The notes beneath the pieces are model-generated. The model had not been told where the DNA came from, made no database searches, and worked only from the letters and a program-made list of their open reading frames with translations. A stretch of 64,000 bases of DNA from NCBI GenBank assembly GCA_030041045.1, contig JASHOQ010000102.1, positions 45,753 through 109,752 of the forward strand, given 5' to 3'. Below are positions 26,465-35,289 of the stretch, in pieces; positions within the stretch are counted from its first letter, which is position 1, and each line of letters opens with the position of its first letter. The stretch comes from Acidobacteriaceae bacterium. Lineage in GTDB: Bacteria > Acidobacteriota > Terriglobia > Terriglobales > Acidobacteriaceae. Made by a program: the position numbers and the translations under genes.

Positions 26465-28198
26465 ATGCATTCCTTCGCACACTCGCCGTCTGCATCTTTT
26501 TCGCGCTGCGCGCTCGCCGCCGTGTTCCTCTGCGCCGCGCTTCCCCTTTTCGCCCAGGATGAGGACGCCTCTGCGCAGGAATCCGCGCCCGCCGCCGCGC
26601 AATGGACGAGCGGCCACGTCATCGTCAACCCGGCCGTGCGCTTCGATCGCTCTGCGCCGCTGCCTGCGCTCTTCGCTCAATATCAACCGCCTCAACCGCC
26701 CCCGCACCATCCATCCGCCGGCAATGCGCAACCGGAAAAACCGCTCCCGCCCGTCGCCATCTCCGCGGCAGGCGCAGCCGTCGAGCAGACCACGCAGGGC
26801 ACGCGACCGCCGGCCGCCATCGTCGCCGGCTTCGACGGCCTCGGCGCCGGCTTCACCGGGCCCCAGGGCACAGCCGAGTTTCGCAACCCCACCGACGACA
26901 GCCTCGCCGCCGGCCTCGACGAAATCGTGCAAGTCGTCAACTCGCGTCTCGCTATATACACCAAGCAGGGCGTGCGTTACTCATCCACCGGCAAGGTGCT
27001 CTTCGGTCCCGTCATCACCAACACGCTCTTCGCCGGCTTCGGCGGTCCCTGCGAAAAGCTCGTCAGCGGCGACGCCGTGGTCCGCTACGACCAACTGGCC
27101 AATCGCTGGCTCTTCGTTCTTCCCATCTTCCGCCGCCCGCCCGACCAACCCGATGCGCCTTACGCCATGTGCTACGCCTTGAGCACCGGCCCCGATCCTA
27201 TGGGTTCGTACTTTCGCTACCAGTTCGATCGCCCGCTCTTTCCCGATTACCCGCGCCCCGCCGTCTGGCCTGACGGCTACTATCTGCCCACCAGCACCGG
27301 CGACACCGTGATCCAGAAGCACATCTGCGCCGCCGACCGCGCGAAAATGCTCGCCGGCCAGAACGCCACCGAGCAATGCTTCGTCATCGACGGCGTCAAT
27401 TTTCTCAACAGCACCGATCTCGACGGCCGCCGCCTTCCGCCCGCGGGCATGCCCAACATCGTGATGGCCGCAGGCGGCACGCAGCTCCACGACATCTTCG
27501 AGGACGACGGCATCAACGCCTGGAAGTTCTCCGTCGACTGGGACGACCCCTCCAAGACGCACCTCACCGGCCCCGAAAAAATCGCCGTCGCGCCCTATCA
27601 CTATCTCTGCAACGGCCAGCTCAGCAAGTGCGTCCCCCAGCCCGGCACCGACGTGCGCCTCGACTCGCAGGGCGACAAGCTGATGCAGCGGCTCGTCTAT
27701 CGCAACTTCGGCCGCCATCAGGCGATCGTCGCCGCGCACTCCATCGACACGCGCGCCGGAGGCGGCGTGCGCTGGTATGAATTTCGCTTAGACAAAATCG
27801 GGACCCTGCGCCTCTTTGAGCAGGGCACCTACGCGCCCGGCGGCGATTATCGCTGGATGCCGAGCATCGCCATGGACTCCAAGGGAAATATCGCAATAGG
27901 ATATTCTTTCGGCGGCAGCTCCAGCTTTCCCGGCCAGCGCTTCGCGGCGCGCCTCGCGGCCGATCCCAGGGGCCAGATGTCGCTCGCCGAAACCGTGATC
28001 GCCCAAGGCCAAGCCTCGCAAACCAATACCCTGCGCTGGGAAGACTTCACCACGCTTGCCATCGACCCGGCAGACGACTGCACCTTCTGGTATGTGGGCG
28101 ATTACCTCAAAGCCGGCGCGGCGAACTACACTACGCGCATCGCCGGCCTGCGCCTGCCCGGCTGCTCCGGCCGCCGCAAGCGCTTCGGCCTTTTCTGA
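26465..28198 (+). CDS. Secreted protein of unknown function
   Basis: A 577-residue protein with a signal peptide (SRCALAAVFLCAALPLFAQ) and a proline-rich linker near residues 75-100. I do not recognise the mature domain. It has repeated beta-rich, Trp/Asp-rich segments (NRWLFVLPIF, NAWKFSVDWDDPSKTH, YRWMPSIAMDSKGNIAIGYS) that suggest a propeller-like fold, and about seven Cys. It begins 5 bp after the deaminase stop, close enough for co-transcription with the hydroxyproline operon. A role in binding or processing an extracellular substrate is possible but unsupported by any motif. Confidence 0.75.
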   Translation: MHSFAHSPSASFSRCALAAVFLCAALPLFAQDEDASAQESAPAAAQWTSGHVIVNPAVRFDRSAPLPALFAQYQPPQPPPHHPSAGNAQPEKPLPPVAISAAGAAVEQTTQGTRPPAAIVAGFDGLGAGFTGPQGTAEFRNPTDDSLAAGLDEIVQVVNSRLAIYTKQGVRYSSTGKVLFGPVITNTLFAGFGGPCEKLVSGDAVVRYDQLANRWLFVLPIFRRPPDQPDAPYAMCYALSTGPDPMGSYFRYQFDRPLFPDYPRPAVWPDGYYLPTSTGDTVIQKHICAADRAKMLAGQNATEQCFVIDGVNFLNSTDLDGRRLPPAGMPNIVMAAGGTQLHDIFEDDGINAWKFSVDWDDPSKTHLTGPEKIAVAPYHYLCNGQLSKCVPQPGTDVRLDSQGDKLMQRLVYRNFGRHQAIVAAHSIDTRAGGGVRWYEFRLDKIGTLRLFEQGTYAPGGDYRWMPSIAMDSKGNIAIGYSFGGSSSFPGQRFAARLAADPRGQMSLAETVIAQGQASQTNTLRWEDFTTLAIDPADDCTFWYVGDYLKAGAANYTTRIAGLRLPGCSGRRKRFGLF

Positions 28199-28244
28199 CC
28201 ACACGAAGCTACGTGCGCCTCGCAGCCTGGTTCTCGAGAAATAA

Positions 28245-31200
28245 CTACTCTTCTGCCGGCCTCGCCTCCGTTGCAGGCGGCTCGCCCGTGGCCACAATCG
28301 GCGTCACCTTGTGCTCCATCAGCGTCTTGTTGAACGCCGGCACTTCTTTCTCCATCAGGTTCTTGTAGTCGCCTTCGGCCTTCGTCAATTGCTGCTCCAG
28401 TTGCCCCGTCAATTCCACCTCGGTGTCCGTCGGCTTGAAATCAGTCCCTCCGGCCACGTCGCCCGCGCCGGAGCCGATCTCGCCATTCAGCCACAGCAGG
28501 TTGTAATAAATCTTCCACGCGGAAACGTACGTCTTGTCGTCGCTCGCAGCCAGCGGCTTGGCGAGCATTTCGTACTCCACGTCCTGCATCTTCGCATCCA
28601 TCGCATCGGCGTCCTGCTTCAGCTCTTTCTCCGCCTCGTCGCCGCTCAGCATTCCCTCCACGTCGGCAAGCTGCTTGCGCATCCATTCAATCTGGTTCAC
28701 CATGTCCGACACTTTGTCCACGTCGTCCTGGATCCTCAGTTGCAGCTTCACGCTCGCTTCCAGGTCGCTCTCGCTCGCGGCAATCTTCGGGTCCATGAGA
28801 ATTGTTACCGGCTCCGTGAGCGTTTTCCCATCCACGGTCAGCCGCGCCTCATACTTGCCCGGCGCCGCCATGGGCGTGGGAATCTGCTCCATACCCCAAT
28901 GCGTCACCGGCCGCGAATCCTTTTCCCAGAACCGGTCCTCGTAAAAAATGTGCGGATCTTCGGGCGGCAGCGTGCGCAGCGCAATCTGCCGCGGCTCCTC
29001 GTAATGCATGTCCCACGCCACGCGGTTGATGCCCTCATGCCCGTCCGCGGTGAGCTTGCGCACCAGTTTGTGCGGCGCGTCGAAGATCTCCACTTTTACA
29101 GGATCCTTCGGCGCCGCCTTCAGCGCAAAATTCAGAAGCACATTCTCGCCGCGCGCCAACCGGTACGTCGCCCGCGGCGGAAAAAAGCGCACGTCTTCCG
29201 TCGTCGCCTGCTTCGCCATCTCCTCGAGCGGAGTAATGTCGTCCAGAATGTAAAGCCCGCGCCCGTAGGTTGAAACCACCAGGTCGTGGAAGCGCTTCTC
29301 GACCACCGTCCACGTCACCGGCGAGGGCGGCAGTCCCTTGTCGAAGTGCGTCCACGTCGCGCCCTCATCGAGCGAGTAGTAAAGCGTGTTCCCGGTCCCG
29401 GCAAACAGCAGGCTCTTCGAATTCGGATCCTGCGACACATTGCGCACATACGCGAGCGGCCCCTTGGGCAGATTCCCCGCAATGCCAGTCCACGTCTTGC
29501 CGTAATCCGTGGTCTTGAAGATGTAGGGGTCGCGATTGTCTACCAGATGCGCGTCCACTGAGACGTACGCCGTCCCCGCCTCGAAAAACGACGGCTCAAT
29601 GCTGGTCACCGTGCCCAGCGCGGGAAATCCCGCAATATTCGCGCTCACATCGTTCCAGTGCGCGCCGCCGTCGCGCGTGTTCCACACCTTGCCGTCGTTG
29701 GTGCCCGCCCACAGCAATCCCTTCTCCACCGTCGACGGCGCAAGCGCAAACACTACCTCGCCGTAAAACTGCCCCAGGTTGTCGCCGATCAATCCCCCCG
29801 ACGATTGGTTGTGTTCCGGATTATTGGTCGTCAAGTCCGGACTGATCACCGTCCAGCTCTGCCCCGCGTCGCTCGTCTTGAAAACCACCTGGCAGCCGTA
29901 GTACACCGTGTTGTGATCGAAGGGATCGATGGCCAGCGGCGGCGTCCAGTGGCAGCGGTATTTCGTCTCGTCCGGCGCCGAGTCCAGCGTGTGCAGCCAC
30001 GGGCTCACGCTCCGCGCCTCCCGCGTCCGCGCATCCCAGCGCGTCACCTCGTCGGCGTAACAGGAGGCCCACACAATGTTCGGGTCCGTCGGATCGGGCA
30101 GTGTGAACCCGGATTCGCATCCGCCCATGCGATGGTCCCATCCCGCGTCGAGGTTGTAGCCCTCCGGCACGCTCGGGCCGCGCATGGTCGAGTTGTCCTG
30201 CATGTTGCTGTACACCTCGTACGGAATCTGGTCGTCCACCGCCACGTGATACATCTGCCCGATGGGCAGCGTCACGTTGTGAAATCCCCGCCCGCCCACG
30301 GTAGTAATCGCCAGCCCTCCGTCGAAAGCAATCGCAAACCGGTTCGCATCCTTGGGATCGATCCAGATATCGTGGTTGTCGCCTCCCCACTCCTTCATGG
30401 CGAAAGTCTCGCCGCCGTCGCGCGAAACAAGAAACGCGCTGTTTGAAACCAGCACCACGTTCTCGTCCGCCGGCGAAACCGCCAGGTGAATGTAATAGCC
30501 CGCGCGCCCGATCAGCGTGCGGTCCCAGCTCACCACGCGCCAGTCCGCGCCGCCGTCGTCTGAGCGCCACATCGAACCCTGGTCGCTTGTCTCGATCAGC
30601 GCGTACACGCGGTTCGAATCCGTGGGCGCCACGGCCACATCGATCTTGCCCAGCGGCGATTTCGGCAGTCCGTGCCCTTCGATGTGCGTCCACGTCGTCC
30701 CGCGGTCGTGGGAAACATAAACCCCGCTCCCCGGCCCGCCGCTGATCTCGCCCCACGTGTGCATCTCCACCTGCCACATACCGGCAAACAGCGTGCGCGG
30801 ATTTTCAGAATCCATCCCCATCCCCGAGCAGCCCGTCTTCTCATCCACAAACAGCACCCGCTCCCACGTCTTGCCGCCATCTTCGGTGCGATACACGCCG
30901 CGCTCCGGCTGCGGCCCGCTCAACCGTCCCAGCGCGCACACATACACGCGGTCTTCGTCCGTCGGATCGATCGCCACGCGCCCGATTCTTCCCGTCGCAT
31001 CCAGGCCCATGTGCTCCCAGGTTTTCCCGCCGTCGGTCGACTTGTACACGCCGTCGCCGGTCACATCGATGTCGCGAATGGCCCACGCCTCTCCCGTTCC
31101 CGCCCACACCACGTTGGGATCGCCGGACGCAACCGCCAGCGCGCCGATCGCCGCCACCGGTTCGTGATCGAAGATCGGCATCCATCTGTTCCCGCCATCG

Positions 31201-31430
31201 GTCGATTTCCAGACTCCACCCGAGGCTGCACCGGCGTAATACGTGCTCGCATCGCCCGGAATCCCTGCAACCGCCGACACACGGTTGCCCACCACCGGCC
31301 CCACGAAGCGGAAGCCGAACTCCTCGCCGCGCTCCCGTTCTCCGCGTTGCGCGCACGCCGTCGCGCTCACAGCAGCAGTCAATAAAGCCAGCACAACCGA
31401 CCGGAGCAGCCAGGGCATTCTTGTCCGCAT
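28245..31430 (-). CDS. Secreted BNR/VPS10 (sortilin-like) repeat protein
   Basis: A 1061-residue protein. GTG 31433 or ATG 31430 are both possible; GGAG lies 10 bp before ATG 31430. After a signal peptide (WLLRSVVLALLTAAVSATA) there are repeated BNR/VPS10 motifs such as GGVWKSTDGGNRW, DGVYKSTDGGKTW, RGVYRTEDGGKTW, SQGSMWRSDDGGADW and PYIFKTTDYGKTW, forming one or two beta-propellers to about residue 760. The remaining region has an Ig-like part and charged helices (VKLQLRIQDDVDKVSDMVN). These proteins are common in Acidobacteriota and often named glycosyl hydrolases, but I see no sialidase-type catalytic signature. It is convergent with 26465-28198. Confidence 0.88.
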   Translation of the reverse strand: MRTRMPWLLRSVVLALLTAAVSATACAQRGERERGEEFGFRFVGPVVGNRVSAVAGIPGDASTYYAGAASGGVWKSTDGGNRWMPIFDHEPVAAIGALAVASGDPNVVWAGTGEAWAIRDIDVTGDGVYKSTDGGKTWEHMGLDATGRIGRVAIDPTDEDRVYVCALGRLSGPQPERGVYRTEDGGKTWERVLFVDEKTGCSGMGMDSENPRTLFAGMWQVEMHTWGEISGGPGSGVYVSHDRGTTWTHIEGHGLPKSPLGKIDVAVAPTDSNRVYALIETSDQGSMWRSDDGGADWRVVSWDRTLIGRAGYYIHLAVSPADENVVLVSNSAFLVSRDGGETFAMKEWGGDNHDIWIDPKDANRFAIAFDGGLAITTVGGRGFHNVTLPIGQMYHVAVDDQIPYEVYSNMQDNSTMRGPSVPEGYNLDAGWDHRMGGCESGFTLPDPTDPNIVWASCYADEVTRWDARTREARSVSPWLHTLDSAPDETKYRCHWTPPLAIDPFDHNTVYYGCQVVFKTSDAGQSWTVISPDLTTNNPEHNQSSGGLIGDNLGQFYGEVVFALAPSTVEKGLLWAGTNDGKVWNTRDGGAHWNDVSANIAGFPALGTVTSIEPSFFEAGTAYVSVDAHLVDNRDPYIFKTTDYGKTWTGIAGNLPKGPLAYVRNVSQDPNSKSLLFAGTGNTLYYSLDEGATWTHFDKGLPPSPVTWTVVEKRFHDLVVSTYGRGLYILDDITPLEEMAKQATTEDVRFFPPRATYRLARGENVLLNFALKAAPKDPVKVEIFDAPHKLVRKLTADGHEGINRVAWDMHYEEPRQIALRTLPPEDPHIFYEDRFWEKDSRPVTHWGMEQIPTPMAAPGKYEARLTVDGKTLTEPVTILMDPKIAASESDLEASVKLQLRIQDDVDKVSDMVNQIEWMRKQLADVEGMLSGDEAEKELKQDADAMDAKMQDVEYEMLAKPLAASDDKTYVSAWKIYYNLLWLNGEIGSGAGDVAGGTDFKPTDTEVELTGQLEQQLTKAEGDYKNLMEKEVPAFNKTLMEHKVTPIVATGEPPATEARPAEE

Positions 31431-31438
31431 CACTCAAC

Positions 31439-31486
31439 ATCTCCAAAAGAGGATTCTTCAGGATCTCCAGAAGAGGATTCTTCAGG
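31439..31486. repeat. Tandem duplication, two 24-bp units
   Basis: Two adjacent copies (31439-31462 and 31463-31486) beginning ATCTCC and ending GATTCTTCAGG, differing at one base. They lie in the leader of the BNR/VPS10 gene; no function is apparent. Confidence 0.8.
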
Positions 31487-31530
31487 CCCGAAAATTGTAC
31501 ACCAAATAAAATGCAATTCAGGAGGGAGCA

Positions 31531-31625
31531 GGGGCCTTCAGGCCCCTGAAACGCCGGAGGATCGTCGGCGGGCTTTAGCCCCGGAATGGAGCCGCCTCAG
31601 GAAAAGCGAGGCTTCAGCGCCGCGA
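31531..31625. repeat. REP-like palindromic repeat element (copy 1)
   Basis: A cluster of short hairpins: GGGGCCT-TC-AGGCCCC (31531-31546), GGGCTTTAGCCC (31570-31581) and a GAGGCTTCAGC unit (31608-31618). A similar cluster with CGGCTTTAGCCG and GGGCTTCAGCCC is at 36178-36258. Repeats of this look are common between genes in Acidobacteriota. Confidence 0.55.
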
Positions 31626-31730
31626 AATTGCGAGTTGGGACAGCGCTGGCGATCGAAGCCCGCTCGCTTCGATAGAAACCCGCGCGATCCGTCTTCTCCC
31701 GCCCGCCGTTGACCGCCTATTGTATGATCC

Positions 31731-31742
31731 TTTGTATACATT
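31731..31742. promoter_or_regulatory. Operator-like site TTTGTATACATT before GH127
   Basis: It matches 8 of the 10 defined positions of the ATTGT-NN-ACAAT palindromes near the GntR gene and sits 18 bp before the GH127 start. It includes TATACA, a possible -10 box. A match of this quality can arise by chance, so the link to the GntR regulator is tentative. Confidence 0.3.
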
Positions 31743-31760
31743 TTTGACTCGCACCCAGCC

Positions 31761-33701
31761 ATGAAGCATCCACCGCATCTCCCCAACCTCGCGCGCCGCC
31801 GCTTTCTTTCGCGTTCCGTCCTCTCCGCGGCCGCGCTCGCCGTTCCACCCTCGCTCGCCGGGTTTGCGCAGACGCCCGTCGATGACATTCCCCGCAGTCC
31901 CAACGGCTCCGGCTTCGAATCCGTCAACTGGAAGCTCGCGCCGCTGCCCATGACCGACGTCCGCCTGCGTCCCGGCCCGCTGCTCAATGCGCTCGAGATC
32001 AACCGCCATTATCTGCACTCGCTCCCCAATGACCGCCTCCTCTTCAACTTCCGCGTGCAGGCCGGCTTGCCCGCGCCGGATAAGCCCTACGGCGGCTGGG
32101 AAGATCCCAAGTGCGAGCTGCGCGGCCACTTCACCGGCGGCCATTATCTCTCTGCTTGCGCGCTCACTTGCGCTTCGTCGGGCGACGCCGATCTCCTTGC
32201 CAAGGCCAACGCGCTCGTCGCCGCGCTCGCCCAGTGCCAGACCGCCGACGGCTATCTCAGTGCCTTTCCCCAGGAATTTTTCGAGCGCCTCAAAAACGGC
32301 CAGAAGGTCTGGGCGCCGTTCTACACCCTGCACAAAATCATGGCCGGCCATCTCGACATGTTCGTGCACGCAGGCAACGAGCAGGCCCTGGGCACCGCTG
32401 AAAAAATGGCCGCGTGGGTCGCCGCGTACCTCCAGCCCATCGGCCAGGAGCAATGGACGCACATGCAGAAGGTCGAGTTCGGCGGCATGAATGAGGTGCT
32501 CTATAACCTCTACGCAGTTACAGGCAAGGGAGAGTACCTTGCCCTCGGCCGCCGCTTCGACGACCAGAGCCTCTTCACGCCGCTCGCCGCGCACCAGGAC
32601 GAGCTCGCCGGCCTGCACGCGAATACCAATATTCCCAAGGTCATCGGCGCGGCCCGCGCCTACGAGCTCACCGGCGAGCCCCGCTATCGCGAGATCGCCG
32701 AATATTTCTGGAGCCAGGTGACCACCGCGCACGCCTACGCGACCGGCGGCACCAGCAACGGCGAGCACTGGCAGGCTCCCGGCAAGCTGGCTGATCAGCT
32801 CGGCCCCGACGACGAAGAGTGCTGCTGCAGCTATAACATGATGAAGCTCACCCGCCATCTCCACGGCTGGAGCGGCGACCCGCGCTTTTTCGACTACTAC
32901 GAGCGCGTCCTCTTCAACGCCCGCCTGGGCACGCAGGATAGCGAGGGAAGGCTCATGTATTTTCTCTCGCTCGCGCCCGGCCTGTGGAAGACCTTCGGCA
33001 CCCTCGAAGATTCCTTCTGGTGCTGCACCGGAACCGGCGTCGAAGAATACTCGAAGACCACCGACTCCATCTACTGGCACGATGACCACGGCCTCTTCGT
33101 GAATCTCTTCGTCGCCTCTGAAGCCAATTGGAAAGACCGCGGCGTTCGCCTCGTCCAGGAGACGAGTTTCCCTGAAGAACAGCAGACCGCGCTCACCGTC
33201 CACGTCAACAGCCGCCAGCGCTTTCCTCTCTATGTCCGCGTCCCTTACTGGGCGGGCCGCGGCGTCACTGCTTCCGTCAACGGCAAGCCCGTCTCGGCGC
33301 ACGCCGCGTCCGGATCTTATCTGCACATCGACCGCGAATGGGCCGACGGCGACCAGGTCCAGGTTCAGTTGCCCATGCACCTGCACACCGAACCTCTGCC
33401 CGGCGATGCCACGCTGCAGGCCGCGATGGTCGGCCCGCTGGTGCTCGCCGCGCGCTTGGGCTCTGACGGCCTCACGCCCGACATGATCTACGGCCACTAC
33501 GGTCCGCATCCGCCTTCGCCCGCGCCCTCCGCGCTCGAAGTCTCCGGCAACGAAATCTCCGGCTGGCTCGCGTCCTCAAGCAGCGCGCCGCTCGCGTTTG
33601 AGGCCGCAACCGCATCCGGAAAAATTCCCGTCGCACCGCTCAACTCCTTCTTCAACGAGCGCTACGCCGTCTATTGGAAAGTAAGCCCGCGCACCGCCTG
33701 A
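31761..33701 (+). CDS. GH127-family beta-L-arabinofuranosidase (DUF1680), Tat-exported
   Basis: A 646-residue enzyme. The N-terminus NLARRRFLSRSVLSAAALA looks like a Tat signal. The (alpha/alpha)6 catalytic region carries GGHYLSACAL, GGMNEVLYNLY and HLDMFVH. Zinc-site motifs are E352/C354 (DDEECCCSYNM) and C421-C422 (FWCCTGTG), matching Glu338/Cys340 and Cys417/Cys418 of HypBA1, where Cys417 is the nucleophile. HypBA1 acts on beta-L-arabinofuranosides of hydroxyproline-rich plant proteins. A beta-sandwich C-terminal part follows (LYVRVPYWAGRGVTASVNGKP). It is followed after 4 bp by an amino-acid permease, probably co-transcribed. Confidence 0.9.
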   Translation: MKHPPHLPNLARRRFLSRSVLSAAALAVPPSLAGFAQTPVDDIPRSPNGSGFESVNWKLAPLPMTDVRLRPGPLLNALEINRHYLHSLPNDRLLFNFRVQAGLPAPDKPYGGWEDPKCELRGHFTGGHYLSACALTCASSGDADLLAKANALVAALAQCQTADGYLSAFPQEFFERLKNGQKVWAPFYTLHKIMAGHLDMFVHAGNEQALGTAEKMAAWVAAYLQPIGQEQWTHMQKVEFGGMNEVLYNLYAVTGKGEYLALGRRFDDQSLFTPLAAHQDELAGLHANTNIPKVIGAARAYELTGEPRYREIAEYFWSQVTTAHAYATGGTSNGEHWQAPGKLADQLGPDDEECCCSYNMMKLTRHLHGWSGDPRFFDYYERVLFNARLGTQDSEGRLMYFLSLAPGLWKTFGTLEDSFWCCTGTGVEEYSKTTDSIYWHDDHGLFVNLFVASEANWKDRGVRLVQETSFPEEQQTALTVHVNSRQRFPLYVRVPYWAGRGVTASVNGKPVSAHAASGSYLHIDREWADGDQVQVQLPMHLHTEPLPGDATLQAAMVGPLVLAARLGSDGLTPDMIYGHYGPHPPSPAPSALEVSGNEISGWLASSSSAPLAFEAATASGKIPVAPLNSFFNERYAVYWKVSPRTA

Positions 33702-33705
33702 CCCC

Positions 33706-35211
33706 ATGGCCAACGACCCGCATCCCTCCGAATTCCGCCGCGGCCTGGGTCTCTTCGACTCCGTCATGATCGTCACCGGCGTCATGATCGGCTCCGGCAT
33801 CTTCATCGTCTCGGCGGAAATGTCGCGCCAGATCGGCAGCGCCGGCTGGTTGCTCGCCGCCTGGGCGCTCACCGGCATTCTCACCATCTGCGGCGCGCTC
33901 AGTTACGGCGAGCTCGCCGCCATGATGCCGCAGGCCGGCGGCATGTACGTTTACCTGCGCGAAGCTTTTTCCCCGCTCTGGGGCTTTCTCTATGGCTGGA
34001 CGCTTTCGACCGTCATCCAGACGGGCACCATCGCCGCCGTCGCCGTCGCCTTCGCGCGCTTTACCGGCGTGCTCTTTCCCGCCATCTCCGAGTCGCGCTA
34101 CTTCATTGCGCCCATCCACATCTCCACGCACTACGCCGTCTCGCTCTCCACCGCGCAGGCTCTCGCCATCGCCGTCATTGCCGCGCTCATGCTCACCAAC
34201 ATTCGCGGCCTCGAGTACGGGCGCCTGGTGCAGAATGTTTTTACCGTCGCCAAAATCGGCGCGCTGCTGGCGCTCATCGTGCTCGGCCTCACCGTCTGCG
34301 CCAACTCCGCCGCCATCCACGCAAACTTCATCCATCCCTTCGCCGCGCACGCCACCGTATCGCTCGCCGCAGGGCTCTCCGCCGCCACCGCCGCCGGCCT
34401 CTTCGTCGCCGTCTGCGTCTCCCAGACCGGCTCGCTCTTCTCCGCCGACTCCTGGCACGACATCACCTTCGTTGCCGGCGAAGTCCGCAATCCCCGCCGC
34501 AACCTCCCTCTCGCGCTCGTCATCGGCGCGAGCACGGTGATCGCTCTTTATCTGCTCGCCAACGTGGCCTATCTCTGCACCCTGCCCCTTCCGCAAATCC
34601 AGCACGCCACAGACGACCGCGTGGCAACCGCCGTCGTCCGCGCCGTCTTTCCCCGCTTCGGCGCCGGCTTGATGGCCGCCGCCATCATGGTCTCCACCAT
34701 GGGTACCGTCAACGCGCTCACCCTCGCCGGCGCGCGCGCCTCCTTCGCCATGGCCAATGACGGCGTGTTCTTCCCCGCCGCCAAACGCCTCAACCGCGCG
34801 CGCGTACCCGGCTGGGCCTTGCTGTTGCAGGGCTGCTGGTCCATCGTGCTCGTCGTTCCCCGCACCTTCGATCCCGCAACCGGCGCCTACGGCAATCTCT
34901 ACAGCAACCTTCTCGACTACGTCATCTCCTCCGCGCTCGTCTTTTACATCCTCACCATCGCCGGCGTCTTTCGTCTGCGCAAAACTCGCCCCCACGCCGA
35001 GCGCCCCTATCGCATCTGGGGCTTTCCCTTTGTCCCCGCGCTCTATCTCCTGGGCGCATCGGTTGTCCTCGTGGTGCTCTTCCTTTTTCGTCCGCAGACC
35101 ACATGGCCCGGCTTCGTCATCATCGCACTCGGTGTTCCCGTCTACTTCGCCTTGCGCGCGCAGGCAAATGCAAAACGCGCCGCTGCCGCGCTCGCCGAAC
35201 CCGAGTCCTGA
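33706..35211 (+). CDS. APC superfamily amino-acid permease
   Basis: A 501-residue membrane protein with about 12 hydrophobic helices. The family signature is at the N-terminus (LFDSVMIVTGVMIGSGIFIV) and PQAGGMYVYLREAF marks helix 3. The SLFSADSWHDITFVAGEVRNPRR segment is the usual helix 6-7 region of APC/LAT-like carriers. It moves amino acids across the inner membrane, probably with protons. It starts 4 bp after the GH127 stop, an arrangement that suggests uptake of the amino acid released from the arabinosylated protein; hydroxyproline is a plausible but unproven cargo. Confidence 0.9.
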   Translation: MANDPHPSEFRRGLGLFDSVMIVTGVMIGSGIFIVSAEMSRQIGSAGWLLAAWALTGILTICGALSYGELAAMMPQAGGMYVYLREAFSPLWGFLYGWTLSTVIQTGTIAAVAVAFARFTGVLFPAISESRYFIAPIHISTHYAVSLSTAQALAIAVIAALMLTNIRGLEYGRLVQNVFTVAKIGALLALIVLGLTVCANSAAIHANFIHPFAAHATVSLAAGLSAATAAGLFVAVCVSQTGSLFSADSWHDITFVAGEVRNPRRNLPLALVIGASTVIALYLLANVAYLCTLPLPQIQHATDDRVATAVVRAVFPRFGAGLMAAAIMVSTMGTVNALTLAGARASFAMANDGVFFPAAKRLNRARVPGWALLLQGCWSIVLVVPRTFDPATGAYGNLYSNLLDYVISSALVFYILTIAGVFRLRKTRPHAERPYRIWGFPFVPALYLLGASVVLVVLFLFRPQTTWPGFVIIALGVPVYFALRAQANAKRAAAALAEPES

Positions 35212-35289
35212 CCCCGAGCGCGCCATGCCCCACAACAATAGAATTGCTCCCGTGCCCGCAGCCCGCTGTGCCGCCGCACCACGCTCCGC

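Larger units (their letters stand above)
31431..31760. other. Intergenic region between divergent BNR and GH127 genes
   Basis: 330 bp without a gene. It holds a tandem 24-bp duplication, a hairpin-rich repeat element and an operator-like palindrome close to the GH127 start, each listed separately. ATTGTACACCAA at 31494-31505 also resembles the GntR sites (8 of 10 defined positions). Confidence 0.5.

Noticed and set aside
31494..31505. ATTGTACACCAA as a GntR operator of the BNR/VPS10 gene
   Set aside because: Only 8 of 10 defined positions match; matches of this level are expected by chance in tens of places over 64 kb.
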